Positions 1 to 6,377 are shown, counted from the stretch's first letter. The stretch is 7,998 bases of DNA from PALSA-1006 sp037140475 (GCA_037140475.1 JBAXEJ010000088.1:1-7998); one strand, 5' to 3'. Program-made: numbers and translations. Notes: generated by a model not told the origin, from the letters alone.

Positions 1-65
1 GTGAAGGTGAGAAACTCGCCTCCGGCTAGGCCGCTGTTGCCTGTGCTGCTGGTGTCTGTGACCAT
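1..65 (-). CDS. cheW: Second CheW coupling protein, N-terminal 21 codons only
   Basis: This is the start of a gene that runs off the left edge of the window. The visible peptide begins MVTDTSSTGNSGLAGG and ends in EFLTF, matching the N-terminus of the complete CheW at 3419-3913 except that one Asn codon is missing after MVTD. Bases 1-55 are identical to 3846-3900, while the first four codons and the leader differ. The ATG at 65-63 follows an AAAAAGGAG ribosome binding site with a 5-base spacer. CheW is the cytoplasmic adaptor that joins receptor signalling tips to the CheA kinase, so a second copy after a second receptor makes sense. Whether this copy is full length and intact cannot be judged. 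An assembly-edge artefact is less likely because the sequence upstream of the start differs from the other cheW. Confidence 0.8.
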   Translation of the reverse strand, partial: MVTDTSSTGNSGLAGGEFLTF

Positions 66-70
66 GTTGG

Positions 71-79
71 CTCCTTTTT
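71..79 (-). promoter_or_regulatory. Ribosome binding site of second cheW
   Basis: AAAAAGGAG on the minus strand, 5 bases before the ATG at 65-63. It supports this partial frame as a real gene start. It differs from the leader of the other cheW, so this copy has its own initiation region. Confidence 0.7.
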
Positions 80-81
80 CT

Positions 82-109
82 GTAGGGGCACGGCGCGCCA
101 TGCCCCTAC
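82..109. repeat. Palindromic intergenic repeat, copy 1
   Basis: A 28-base inverted repeat centred on GGCGCGCC, with 14-base arms that pair except at one position (C91 against A100). It begins GTAGGGGCA and ends TGCCCCTAC. It lies in the leader of the second cheW, 16 bases before its start codon, and could form a strong hairpin in the transcript. It belongs to the same family as the units at 155-182, 3984-4010 and 4057-4084. Confidence 0.85.
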
Positions 110-130
110 CCAAAATCCCGATCCTTCCTC

Positions 131-148
131 GTACGGGCACGGCGCGCC
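131..148. repeat. Partial palindromic repeat unit, copy 2
   Basis: The first 18 bases of the family unit (GTACGGGCACGGCGCGCC), followed by ACCTCC instead of the second arm. It sits 6 bases from the full unit at 155-182. The other receptor-cheW gap has a matching degenerate half unit at 4038-4050 in the same relative place, so the pair was probably inherited together. Confidence 0.75.
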
Positions 149-154
149 ACCTCC

Positions 155-182
155 GTACGGGCACGGCGCGCCGTGCCCCTAC
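155..182. repeat. Palindromic repeat abutting the MCP-B stop codon, copy 3
   Basis: A full 28-base unit with the 20-base core GGGCACGGCGCGCCGTGCCC, flanked by GTAC and CTAC. The arms pair except at one position. It touches the TAA stop of MCP-B (185-183) with no gap. It is identical to 4057-4084, which touches the stop of MCP-A in the same way. No T-run follows on the minus strand, so it is not a classical intrinsic terminator. An mRNA 3'-end stabilising or REP-like role is inference. Confidence 0.85.
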
Positions 183-3038
183 TTAAAACTCTTCCCACTC
201 TTCACCTTCAGGCTTGCCGGCTTTCGCTGGCAGGGCTTTTGGCTTTGCAGCAGGCGCCGCAGATTTCTTAGCCGGAGCCGCGTGACGCACTGGCGCACGT
301 GCCACCGGAGGTCTTGCGACTACATGCGAAGCAGCAACACGATGTTGGTTAGAGTCATCTAACTTAAACACGCTCACGGAGCGAGCCAAGCTATGCGCTT
401 CTTCTTCCAGTGATTCTGCCGCAGCCGCAGCTTCTTCCACCAACGCAGCGTTCTGCTGTGTCACTTCGTCCATCTGCGTGATGGCTTGATTAACCTGCTC
501 AATACCTTGGCTTTGCTCTGCCGATGCCGCGCTAATCTCAGACATGATGTCGGTCACGCGTTTCACCGCGTTCACAATTTCTGCCATCGTTTCGCCCGCT
601 TGGCTAACGAGCTTGCTACCTTCGCCCACTTTGCCAACCGAATCATCAATCAGATGCTTAATCTCGTTCGCCGCTGCCGCAGAGCGTTGTGCCAAGTTAC
701 GCACTTCAGCCGCCACCACCGCAAAACCACGACCTTGCTCGCCCGCACGCGCTGCTTCCACCGCAGCATTCAGCGCCAAGATGTTGGTTTGGAAAGCGAT
801 GCCGTCGATCACGGAAATGATGTCCACAATCTTGCGAGAAGATTCGTTGATTGAGGTCATCGTGCCAACCACTTGCTGCACAACCGCGCCGCCTTTTTCC
901 GCTACTGAGCTTGCAGTCTGTGAGAGCTGGTTGGCTTGCTTAGCGTTCTCGGCGTTCTGTTTAACTGTCGCCGTCAACTCTTCCATGCTCGCCGCAGTTT
1001 CTTCCAAACTAGAGGCCTGCTCTTCAGTGCGCTGTGACAAATCTGTGTTGCCGGAGGCAATTTCTTTCGAGGCGGTATTGATCGTATCGGTTGCATCACG
1101 AATCTGACCGATAATTTCTTTCAGCTTGTCAGAGGTCGCATTCGAGTCGTCCTTCAATTGACCAAAAGTACCGTGGTATTCGTTAGTGATGCGGTCGGTC
1201 AAATCACCGCTAGCCAACGCACCCAACATCCGCACCACTTCTTGCAGACCCGTGTCGGAGGTTTGCATCAGCTTGTTGATACCCTCACCCAACTGTTTGA
1301 AGAAACCCTCTTTGCCTTGCATGTCGATACGCTGAGTGAAGTCACCCAACACAGCACCTTCCACAATCGCGGCCACTTCTTTTTCAACTGCCACTTCATT
1401 GGTGCGATCGTTCCACTCCAGCGCCGCACCCAAACGAGTACCGCGCTCGTTAATCACCGGGCTCGCCGCCAAAGCAAAGGTACGGCCACCCACCACCACT
1501 TGAGTGCGATGAACTGACTTGAGACTTTCCAACATAGACTTCTGGTGTGCCGGATTTTTGTGGAAGGCATCAATGCTACCGCCCATCAATTTCGCGGCAC
1601 TAAAGTCAGGCAGATCTCGACGAATTTCGTCTTCAACTTTATTCATCAGGTCCGTCACGGCTTTATTCATATAGATGATATTGCGATCTACATCGGAGAT
1701 CATCACGCTGGTAGACACGTTATCCAAACCAATACGAATGCGCAGATTTTCATTCGCCACGCGATTGGCTTCCGCTACATTAAAGCCCAATTGAGTTTGC
1801 ATCGAACGCATCGCATTCATCAAATGCCCCAACTCATCTGCACGATCGGGCATGATCAGATTTTTGTAATTGCCTTGGGAAATGCTTTGCAACAAGCCGT
1901 CCACTTTGCGTAGTGGTCGCAACACACCCAGCAGCACAGTTAAGACTGTCCAGATCGCCATCAACGCACCGAGTGCCAACATGGCAAACATGATTGTGCG
2001 AGCGCTCTCATAGCGCGCTTCCGAATCTTCATACTCTTGCTTAGCTTGATCAATTTGCATTTGCAAAATATGCTGAATTTCAGGCGCCACTGTGTCGTAC
2101 AGGGGGCGAATTTTTTCAGTGTTGATTTTGTCTACCAACTTGATGTCATTTGCACGCAGTGCAGCAATCGCAGGCTTCAGGCCTTCTTGTACAAATCGCC
2201 CTCTGTCAGCGGCAAACTGATCCGCCATTTTTTTCTCGGCATCATCCAGTGGACGTGATGTATAGCTCGCCCACAGCTTGCTGATCGTGGCGATATTTTC
2301 TTCCACTTCAGTGGTGTTTTTCTGGACACGAGCTGGGGTAGGATCGTACAAAGCGCCGGTAATCCGTAATCGATTCAACAGAATCAAGTTTTGAATTTGA
2401 GACACTTCGCTCATGGGTATTGTGGAGTCTTCATAGACCATTTTGAGGCCTTCGTTGGCCTTGCCCATGCCTAGCAATCCCTCTGCACCTGTCGCCACCA
2501 ACATCACCGACAGGGCACCAATGGCAAGCAGCACTCGCGTTTTAACTGAGGCGTTTTTTAACGGGTTTAGTTTGCTTAGCAGGTTGGACTTAACCACCTT
2601 GCCATCTTCAATGCGCAAGCCACCTGCCTGACCATTGCGGAACAAAGCATAGGCGGCAGAAGTCGCGCTAACGTCAGCCTGAGAAGGCTTGCTACGCACC
2701 GACATATAACCAATGCACTGGCCGTTTTCATAAATTGGCGTTGCGTTCGCCTGTACCCAGTAGAAGTCACCATTCTTACAACGGTTTTTAACGAAGCCCG
2801 TCCACGGGCTACCATTTTTTAATGATTTCCAAAGGTCTGCAAAAGCCTCTACCGGCATGTCCGGGTGGCGCACACAATTGTGTGACTGACCAATCAACTC
2901 GCTTTCAGTAAAACCACTGATACGAAGAAAATCTTCGTTGATGTAAGTGATGGCACCTTTGAGGTCGGTCTTAGAAACAATCATGTCTGTTTCTTTGAGC
3001 ACGTACTCGACATTCGTTACCGGTAGATTGATTTTCAT
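183..3038 (-). CDS. Aer-type PAS methyl-accepting chemotaxis receptor with periplasmic domain (MCP-B)
   Basis: A 951-residue chemoreceptor. Residues about 10-115 form an Aer-like PAS domain. It aligns without gaps to my recollection of E. coli Aer and keeps N34, R57, H58, D60 and W79, residues tied to FAD binding there, so redox or energy sensing is likely. Hydrophobic segments at about 167-190 and 348-373 bracket a helical periplasmic region of about 155 residues. Then come HAMP (about 374-425), a second PAS-like domain (about 432-545), a double-HAMP-like unit (about 554-638) and the signalling hairpin with its tip around GEQGRGF (766-772). Methylation-helix sequences flank the tip. The tail is Ala/Pro/Lys-rich and ends EEWEEF, a CheR/CheB-tether-like motif. 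The ATG at 3038 has GGAG 8 bases upstream and overlaps the stop of a truncated copy as TAATG. E. coli Aer has no periplasmic domain, so a two-compartment sensor is inferred. The ligands are unknown. Confidence 0.93.
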   Translation of the reverse strand: MKINLPVTNVEYVLKETDMIVSKTDLKGAITYINEDFLRISGFTESELIGQSHNCVRHPDMPVEAFADLWKSLKNGSPWTGFVKNRCKNGDFYWVQANATPIYENGQCIGYMSVRSKPSQADVSATSAAYALFRNGQAGGLRIEDGKVVKSNLLSKLNPLKNASVKTRVLLAIGALSVMLVATGAEGLLGMGKANEGLKMVYEDSTIPMSEVSQIQNLILLNRLRITGALYDPTPARVQKNTTEVEENIATISKLWASYTSRPLDDAEKKMADQFAADRGRFVQEGLKPAIAALRANDIKLVDKINTEKIRPLYDTVAPEIQHILQMQIDQAKQEYEDSEARYESARTIMFAMLALGALMAIWTVLTVLLGVLRPLRKVDGLLQSISQGNYKNLIMPDRADELGHLMNAMRSMQTQLGFNVAEANRVANENLRIRIGLDNVSTSVMISDVDRNIIYMNKAVTDLMNKVEDEIRRDLPDFSAAKLMGGSIDAFHKNPAHQKSMLESLKSVHRTQVVVGGRTFALAASPVINERGTRLGAALEWNDRTNEVAVEKEVAAIVEGAVLGDFTQRIDMQGKEGFFKQLGEGINKLMQTSDTGLQEVVRMLGALASGDLTDRITNEYHGTFGQLKDDSNATSDKLKEIIGQIRDATDTINTASKEIASGNTDLSQRTEEQASSLEETAASMEELTATVKQNAENAKQANQLSQTASSVAEKGGAVVQQVVGTMTSINESSRKIVDIISVIDGIAFQTNILALNAAVEAARAGEQGRGFAVVAAEVRNLAQRSAAAANEIKHLIDDSVGKVGEGSKLVSQAGETMAEIVNAVKRVTDIMSEISAASAEQSQGIEQVNQAITQMDEVTQQNAALVEEAAAAAESLEEEAHSLARSVSVFKLDDSNQHRVAASHVVARPPVARAPVRHAAPAKKSAAPAAKPKALPAKAGKPEGEEWEEF

Positions 3039-3088
3039 TATCTCTTCTCCAAATTAGAACCACCCTCTCCCTCCGCTACGCTCCTCCC
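2797..3088. repeat. 292-bp direct tandem repeat, copy A (start of MCP-B)
   Basis: Identical base for base to 3087-3378 by line-by-line reading. The repeat period is 290, with the copies sharing 2 bases at the junction. Copy A holds codons 1-81 of MCP-B, its ribosome binding site and about 38 bases of upstream spacer. Its left end is the small inverted repeat CCCGTCCACGGG (2797-2808). Complete identity implies a very recent event or an assembly error. Confidence 0.95.
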
Positions 3089-3328
3089 CGTCCACGGGCT
3101 ACCATTTTTTAATGATTTCCAAAGGTCTGCAAAAGCCTCTACCGGCATGTCCGGGTGGCGCACACAATTGTGTGACTGACCAATCAACTCGCTTTCAGTA
3201 AAACCACTGATACGAAGAAAATCTTCGTTGATGTAAGTGATGGCACCTTTGAGGTCGGTCTTAGAAACAATCATGTCTGTTTCTTTGAGCACGTACTCGA
3301 CATTCGTTACCGGTAGATTGATTTTCAT
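3038..3328 (-). pseudogene. Truncated duplicate of the MCP-B Aer-type PAS start (96 codons)
   Basis: The frame repeats residues 1-81 of MCP-B exactly, through GSPWTG. It then switches at the duplication junction into former spacer sequence and adds the tail RSVAEGEGGSNLEKR before TAA. It keeps the intact ribosome binding site (GGAG at 3337-3340) and ATG, so it is probably translated. The fragment contains the equivalents of N34, R57, H58, D60 and W79. It lacks the C-terminal strands of the PAS sheet (from FVKNRCKNGD onward), so stable folding is doubtful. It has no membrane or signalling domain. The stop overlaps the ATG of full MCP-B by one base (TAATG), so translation of MCP-B may be coupled to it. 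The simplest reading is a by-product of a recent tandem duplication. A small PAS protein that modulates the receptor is possible but unsupported. Confidence 0.8.
3047..3050 (-). promoter_or_regulatory. Ribosome binding site of MCP-B
   Basis: GGAG within TTTGGAGAAGAGATAATG on the minus strand, 8 bases before the ATG at 3038-3036. It lies inside the final codons of the upstream truncated frame. Ribosomes finishing that frame therefore stop directly over this start, which suggests translational coupling. The same site is repeated at 3337-3340 for the truncated copy. Confidence 0.75.
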
Positions 3329-3378
3329 TATCTCTTCTCCAAATTAGAACCACCCTCTCCCTCCGCTACGCTCCTCCC
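3087..3378. repeat. 292-bp direct tandem repeat, copy B
   Basis: Second exact copy of 2797-3088. Its right end (3376-3378) lies in the left arm of the CCCTCTCC/GGAGAGGG inverted repeat, and its left end in the CCC that begins the CCCGTCCACGGG palindrome of copy A. Both breakpoints thus fall at hairpin-forming sequences and share 2 bases of microhomology. This fits replication slippage or template switching. Confidence 0.95.
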
Positions 3379-3399
3379 TCTCCTGTTTACGGGAGAGGG
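3376..3399. repeat. Inverted repeat between cheW and the PAS fragment
   Basis: Arms CCCTCTCC (3376-3383) and GGAGAGGG (3392-3399) around an 8-base loop can form an 8-bp stem in the transcript. No T-run follows on the minus strand, so it does not look like an intrinsic terminator. The purine-rich sequence next to it continues into the duplicated block, with a second GGAGGGAGAGGG stretch around 3064-3075. A dispersed intergenic repeat is possible, but no second full copy of the hairpin is in the window. Confidence 0.6.
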
Positions 3400-3418
3400 G
3401 CAGGGGAGAGGGGAGTAT

Positions 3419-3913
3419 TTATGCTGCTACTTCTTCCATTAATTCCATATCGCGGCTAGTCATTAGTTTTTCGATGTCCACTAAGATCAGCATACGTTGA
3501 TCGACTGTGCCTAGGCCCATGATGTAACGCGTGTCGAGGCTGGTCGATAAGGTCGGCGCTGCTTTGATTTGATCTGGCGTTAAAGTGAGTACGTCGGAAA
3601 CGCTATCTACGACGACGCCCACCACGCGAGTGCCGAGATTCAAAATAATCACCACCGTGAATTGGTCGTAATCGACTTTGCCGAGGTTGAATTTAATGCG
3701 TAGGTCAACGATCGGTACGATGATGCCACGTAAGTTAATCACGCCTTTGATGAAGGCGGGGGTGTTGGCAATGGCGGTTACAGAGTCGTAGCCACGGATC
3801 TCTTGCACTTTGAGAATGTCCATGCCGTACTCTTCGGCGCCTAGGGTGAAGGTGAGAAACTCGCCTCCGGCTAGGCCGCTGTTGCCTGTGCTGCTGGTGT
3901 TGTCAGTTACCAT
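3419..3913 (-). CDS. cheW: CheW chemotaxis coupling protein
   Basis: A 164-residue single-domain CheW, the usual length for the family. It is a cytoplasmic scaffold that links receptor tips to the P5 domain of CheA. After a short Ser/Thr/Gly-rich lead (residues 1-15) comes the fold from GGEFLTFTLGAEEYG. The typical signatures are NLRGIIVPIVDLR at 60-72, GVVVDSVSDVL at 99-109, and GLGTVDQRMLILVDIEKL at 133-150. The ATG at 3913 follows AAGGAG (3921-3926) with a 7-base spacer, which supports this start. It lies 171 bp after the MCP-A stop, a gap filled with palindromic repeats, and 90 bp before the truncated PAS frame. Its 5' coding bases 3846-3900 are identical to 1-55 of the partial second cheW, indicating recent duplication or gene conversion. 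Confidence 0.96.
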   Translation of the reverse strand: MVTDNTSSTGNSGLAGGEFLTFTLGAEEYGMDILKVQEIRGYDSVTAIANTPAFIKGVINLRGIIVPIVDLRIKFNLGKVDYDQFTVVIILNLGTRVVGVVVDSVSDVLTLTPDQIKAAPTLSTSLDTRYIMGLGTVDQRMLILVDIEKLMTSRDMELMEEVAA

Positions 3914-3920
3914 GTTTATT

Positions 3921-3926
3921 CTCCTT
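3921..3926 (-). promoter_or_regulatory. Ribosome binding site of cheW
   Basis: AAGGAG on the minus strand with a 7-base spacer before the ATG at 3913-3911. Its surroundings (GAATAAGGAGAATAAAC) differ from the leader of the second cheW, although the coding bases downstream are identical. Confidence 0.75.
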
Positions 3927-3983
3927 ATTCTGAACCCCGTCGCCCTTCACAAGAGGAAGGTTGGAAGGGGATGAACACCGTTT

Positions 3984-4010
3984 GTACGGGCACGGCGCGC
4001 CGTGCCCCTA
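3984..4010. repeat. Palindromic intergenic repeat, copy 4
   Basis: GTAC plus the 20-base core GGGCACGGCGCGCCGTGCCC plus CTA. It equals the family unit except that the last C is a G. It lies between MCP-A and cheW, 70 bases before the cheW start. It corresponds in order to copy 1 in the other receptor-cheW gap. Confidence 0.85.
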
Positions 4011-4037
4011 GCCTCGATCCCTGTTCGCCTTCGCAAA

Positions 4038-4050
4038 GGCACGGCGTGCC
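4038..4050. repeat. Degenerate palindromic repeat unit, copy 5
   Basis: GGCACGGCGTGCC, a perfect palindrome around a central G, followed by GCCTCC and then the full unit at 4057. It occupies the position of the half unit at 131-148 in the other gap and looks like a worn version of it. Confidence 0.6.
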
Positions 4051-4056
4051 GCCTCC

Positions 4057-4084
4057 GTACGGGCACGGCGCGCCGTGCCCCTAC
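4057..4084. repeat. Palindromic repeat abutting the MCP-A stop codon, copy 6
   Basis: Identical to the 28-base unit at 155-182 and, like it, directly adjacent to a receptor stop codon (TAA at 4087-4085). The identity continues into both receptor genes for the codons encoding EEWEEF. The whole receptor 3' end plus repeat therefore behaves as one duplicated segment. Confidence 0.85.
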
Positions 4085-6337
4085 TTAAAACTCTTCCCAC
4101 TCTTCTTCGCCACCTTTACCGGCTTTCGCAGGCAAGGCTTTTGGTTTTGAGGCTGTTGGTCGTTTCGCGGGAGAGTGCGCAGCAGGACGAGCCGCGGGTG
4201 CGCGTGGTGCGGCAACCGCTGTACGTGCTGAACCCATACCATCCATCTTGAACACGCTGACGGAACGAGTGAGGTTCTGAGCTTCTTCTTGTAGCGACTC
4301 GGCCGCTGCCGCTGCTTCTTCTACCAACGCAGCGTTTTGCTGAGTGACTTCGTCCATCTGGGTAATGGCTTGGTTCACCTGCTCAATACCAGTGCTTTGC
4401 TCTGCCGAGGCCGCGCTGATTTCAGACATGATGTCGGTGACGCGCTTTACGGCGTTGACGATTTCTTCCATCGTTTTACCGGCGTCATCTACCAACTTAG
4501 TACCGATCTCCACTTTCTCAACCGAGTTGTCGATGAGGGTTTTGATCTCTTTGGCTGCTGCGGCTGAGCGTTGAGCCAGGTTACGCACTTCGGCTGCCAC
4601 CACCGCAAAACCACGACCTTGCTCACCAGCACGAGCCGCTTCCACCGCAGCATTCAACGCCAAGATGTTAGTTTGGAAGGCAATGCCGTCGATGACAGAA
4701 ATGATGTCTACAATCTTGCGAGAAGACTCGTTAATTGCACTCATGGTGCCCACGACTTCATGCACTACTGCGCCACCTTTTTCAGCTACAGAGCTAGCGC
4801 TATGTGCCAACTGGTTCGCTTGTTTAGCATTGTCAGCGTTTTGTTTAACGGTAGAAGTAAGCTCTTCCATACTTGCCGCTGTTTCTTCCAAGCTAGAGGC
4901 TTGCTCTTCAGTACGCTGTGACAAGTCAGTGTTGCCGGAAGCGATTTCTTTGGACGCTGTGCCAATCGAGTCAACCGATGTTTTAACTTCAGTTACCAGC
5001 GTTTTGAGGTTTTCTACAGTGGTATTTACCGCATCTTTAGTTTGTCCAAACAGGCCTGGGTAGTCTTTGTTGATGGTCTGGGTGAGGTCAGCATCAGCGA
5101 GTGCTTTAGCCAGACGCATGATGTCGTTCAAGCCTTCATCTGTCACGTTGGACAACTGGTTCAACAATTCAGACAATGTTTTGGTGTAACCCTGCTTGCC
5201 ATTCATATCCATCTTGGTGGCAAAGCTACCGCGAACCGCTGCGTCTTCCACGATGGCTTGGATTTCGGCGACGACTTTGGTGAGGGAGTCAACCGTGCTG
5301 TTCACGCCATTCTTGGTTTGACCGAATACACCCGGGTAGTCTTTGGTGATCTTTTGTGACAAGTCACCATTCGCTAACGCTGTGGCCACGCGAGTTACGT
5401 CGTTCAAGCCAGTTTCAGAAACGTTAGACAAACTATTCAGCAGATCAGACAACTCTTTGGTGTAACCCTGCTTGCCATTGAGATTCATCTTCACGCTGAA
5501 GTCGCCGCGAATCGCTGCTGCTTCCACGATGTTTTTGATTTCTGACACGATGGCACGCAAGCTGTCTTGCATGTTTTTCAAGGAGTACAACAAGCTGCTG
5601 TTGTCACCCGGACGCAAAGCCAATTCCATGGTGAGGTCGCCTTGGGCGATCTTGCCAACGGCTTCGGATGCATAGTCAGGTTCTCCACCTAACTGCTTCA
5701 TCAGGTTGCGTACGATGGTTAGCGCGATCACCACGCCGGCGATGATAGCAATGAGCGCCATGATCATAATGATGGTAAGTGCGCTTGACGCCGCTGTGTC
5801 GGCGCCTTCACCCGCTTTTTTCATCAACTCAGTTTGAAAGTCGATCAGCTTATTGATGCTGTCTATGTACGCTTTCTGCGTTGGGCGAATCTCTGTCAAC
5901 AAGAAAGTCGTCGCTTCAGCTTTTTTACCTTCTTTCATTAACTTCAGAAATTCGTCTTGGCCGCCAACATATTTGCTACGAGCGTCGACCACGCCCGCTA
6001 GAACGGCCTTGCCTGCATCCGACTTAATATTTTCTTCTAGCTTTTGCAGGTTGTCCTTAATAATTTGGCGCTGCTCAGCAATGCTCTCAATTTCCTTTTG
6101 ACTCTTTCCAGAATCGGTTTCCAGCAGAGCGTTACGCATATTGCGCGCAATGCTATTCACTCCATCGACCATATTGTTCGCCCACACCGTCTTGGGGAAT
6201 TTATCGCCCACGATGTCGTCCAACTCACCGTTGATGGTACGCATATTCATTATGCCGACAACCGCGATGATCAACATCAAGGTAATAACAGCGCCAAAGC
6301 CCAGTGCTAAACGGGTACTTACTTTCATATTTGCCAT
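4085..6337 (-). CDS. Methyl-accepting chemotaxis protein with four-helix-bundle sensor and HAMP array (MCP-A)
   Basis: A 750-residue inner-membrane chemoreceptor. TM1 spans about 10-30, and a helical periplasmic domain of the 4HB_MCP type spans about 31-183 (it contains DKFPKTVWANNMVDG). TM2 spans about 185-208. The cytoplasmic part starts with a HAMP carrying the LGGEP motif (216-220). Two tandem double-HAMP-like units follow (about 265-352 and 357-444), each with NGKQGYTK and a later DYPGxFGQTK motif. The signalling hairpin resembles Tsr-type 36-heptad receptors, with TEEQASSLEETAASMEEL (476-493) in the first methylation helix and the tip near GEQGRGF (571-577). The tail from about 700 is Ala/Pro/Lys-rich and ends EEWEEF, a likely CheR/CheB tether. 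The ATG at 6337 has GGAG 7 bases upstream; a second Met is at codon 4. The gene starts 40 bp after cheA, suggesting co-transcription. The ligand is not predictable. Confidence 0.95.
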   Translation of the reverse strand: MANMKVSTRLALGFGAVITLMLIIAVVGIMNMRTINGELDDIVGDKFPKTVWANNMVDGVNSIARNMRNALLETDSGKSQKEIESIAEQRQIIKDNLQKLEENIKSDAGKAVLAGVVDARSKYVGGQDEFLKLMKEGKKAEATTFLLTEIRPTQKAYIDSINKLIDFQTELMKKAGEGADTAASSALTIIMIMALIAIIAGVVIALTIVRNLMKQLGGEPDYASEAVGKIAQGDLTMELALRPGDNSSLLYSLKNMQDSLRAIVSEIKNIVEAAAIRGDFSVKMNLNGKQGYTKELSDLLNSLSNVSETGLNDVTRVATALANGDLSQKITKDYPGVFGQTKNGVNSTVDSLTKVVAEIQAIVEDAAVRGSFATKMDMNGKQGYTKTLSELLNQLSNVTDEGLNDIMRLAKALADADLTQTINKDYPGLFGQTKDAVNTTVENLKTLVTEVKTSVDSIGTASKEIASGNTDLSQRTEEQASSLEETAASMEELTSTVKQNADNAKQANQLAHSASSVAEKGGAVVHEVVGTMSAINESSRKIVDIISVIDGIAFQTNILALNAAVEAARAGEQGRGFAVVAAEVRNLAQRSAAAAKEIKTLIDNSVEKVEIGTKLVDDAGKTMEEIVNAVKRVTDIMSEISAASAEQSTGIEQVNQAITQMDEVTQQNAALVEEAAAAAESLQEEAQNLTRSVSVFKMDGMGSARTAVAAPRAPAARPAAHSPAKRPTASKPKALPAKAGKGGEEEWEEF
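5006..5545 (-). repeat. Internal tandem repeat encoding two double-HAMP units in MCP-A
   Basis: Two consecutive segments of about 92 codons (residues about 265-352 and 357-444) are clearly similar in protein and DNA. Shared landmarks are NGKQGYTK at 287-294 and 379-386, LSNV at 303-306 and 395-398, and DYPG followed by FGQTK at 333-342 and 425-434. MCP-B carries one equivalent unit (about 554-638). Copy number therefore differs between the two receptors. Confidence 0.85.
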
Positions 6338-6377
6338 TTCACTTCTCCCTAAAATACTAAGAACTAAATACAGTCAA

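Noticed and set aside
155..182. Palindromes as Rho-independent terminators
   Set aside because: The stem is strong and GC-rich, but no T-run follows on the minus strand at 155-182, 4057-4084 or the other copies.
544..1107. Long plus-strand open frames, here and at 4665-5063 and elsewhere opposite the receptors and cheA
   Set aside because: They lie antisense to clear genes and have Cys/His/Arg-rich or low-complexity translations with no recognisable domain. The similar pairs arise only because the two receptor genes are paralogous.
183..3038. MCP-B as a frameshifted or chimeric pseudogene
   Set aside because: The 951-codon frame is uninterrupted with all domains in sensible order and an intact signalling tip. 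Only the upstream fragment is broken.
2797..3378. Insertion sequence or transposon footprint
   Set aside because: No transposase, no terminal inverted repeats of a known type and no target-site duplication. The block is a plain direct duplication of local sequence.
3984..4084. Short CRISPR-like array of repeats
   Set aside because: Units are palindromic, few, partly degenerate and irregularly spaced, with gaps of 6 to 27 bases and no cas genes.
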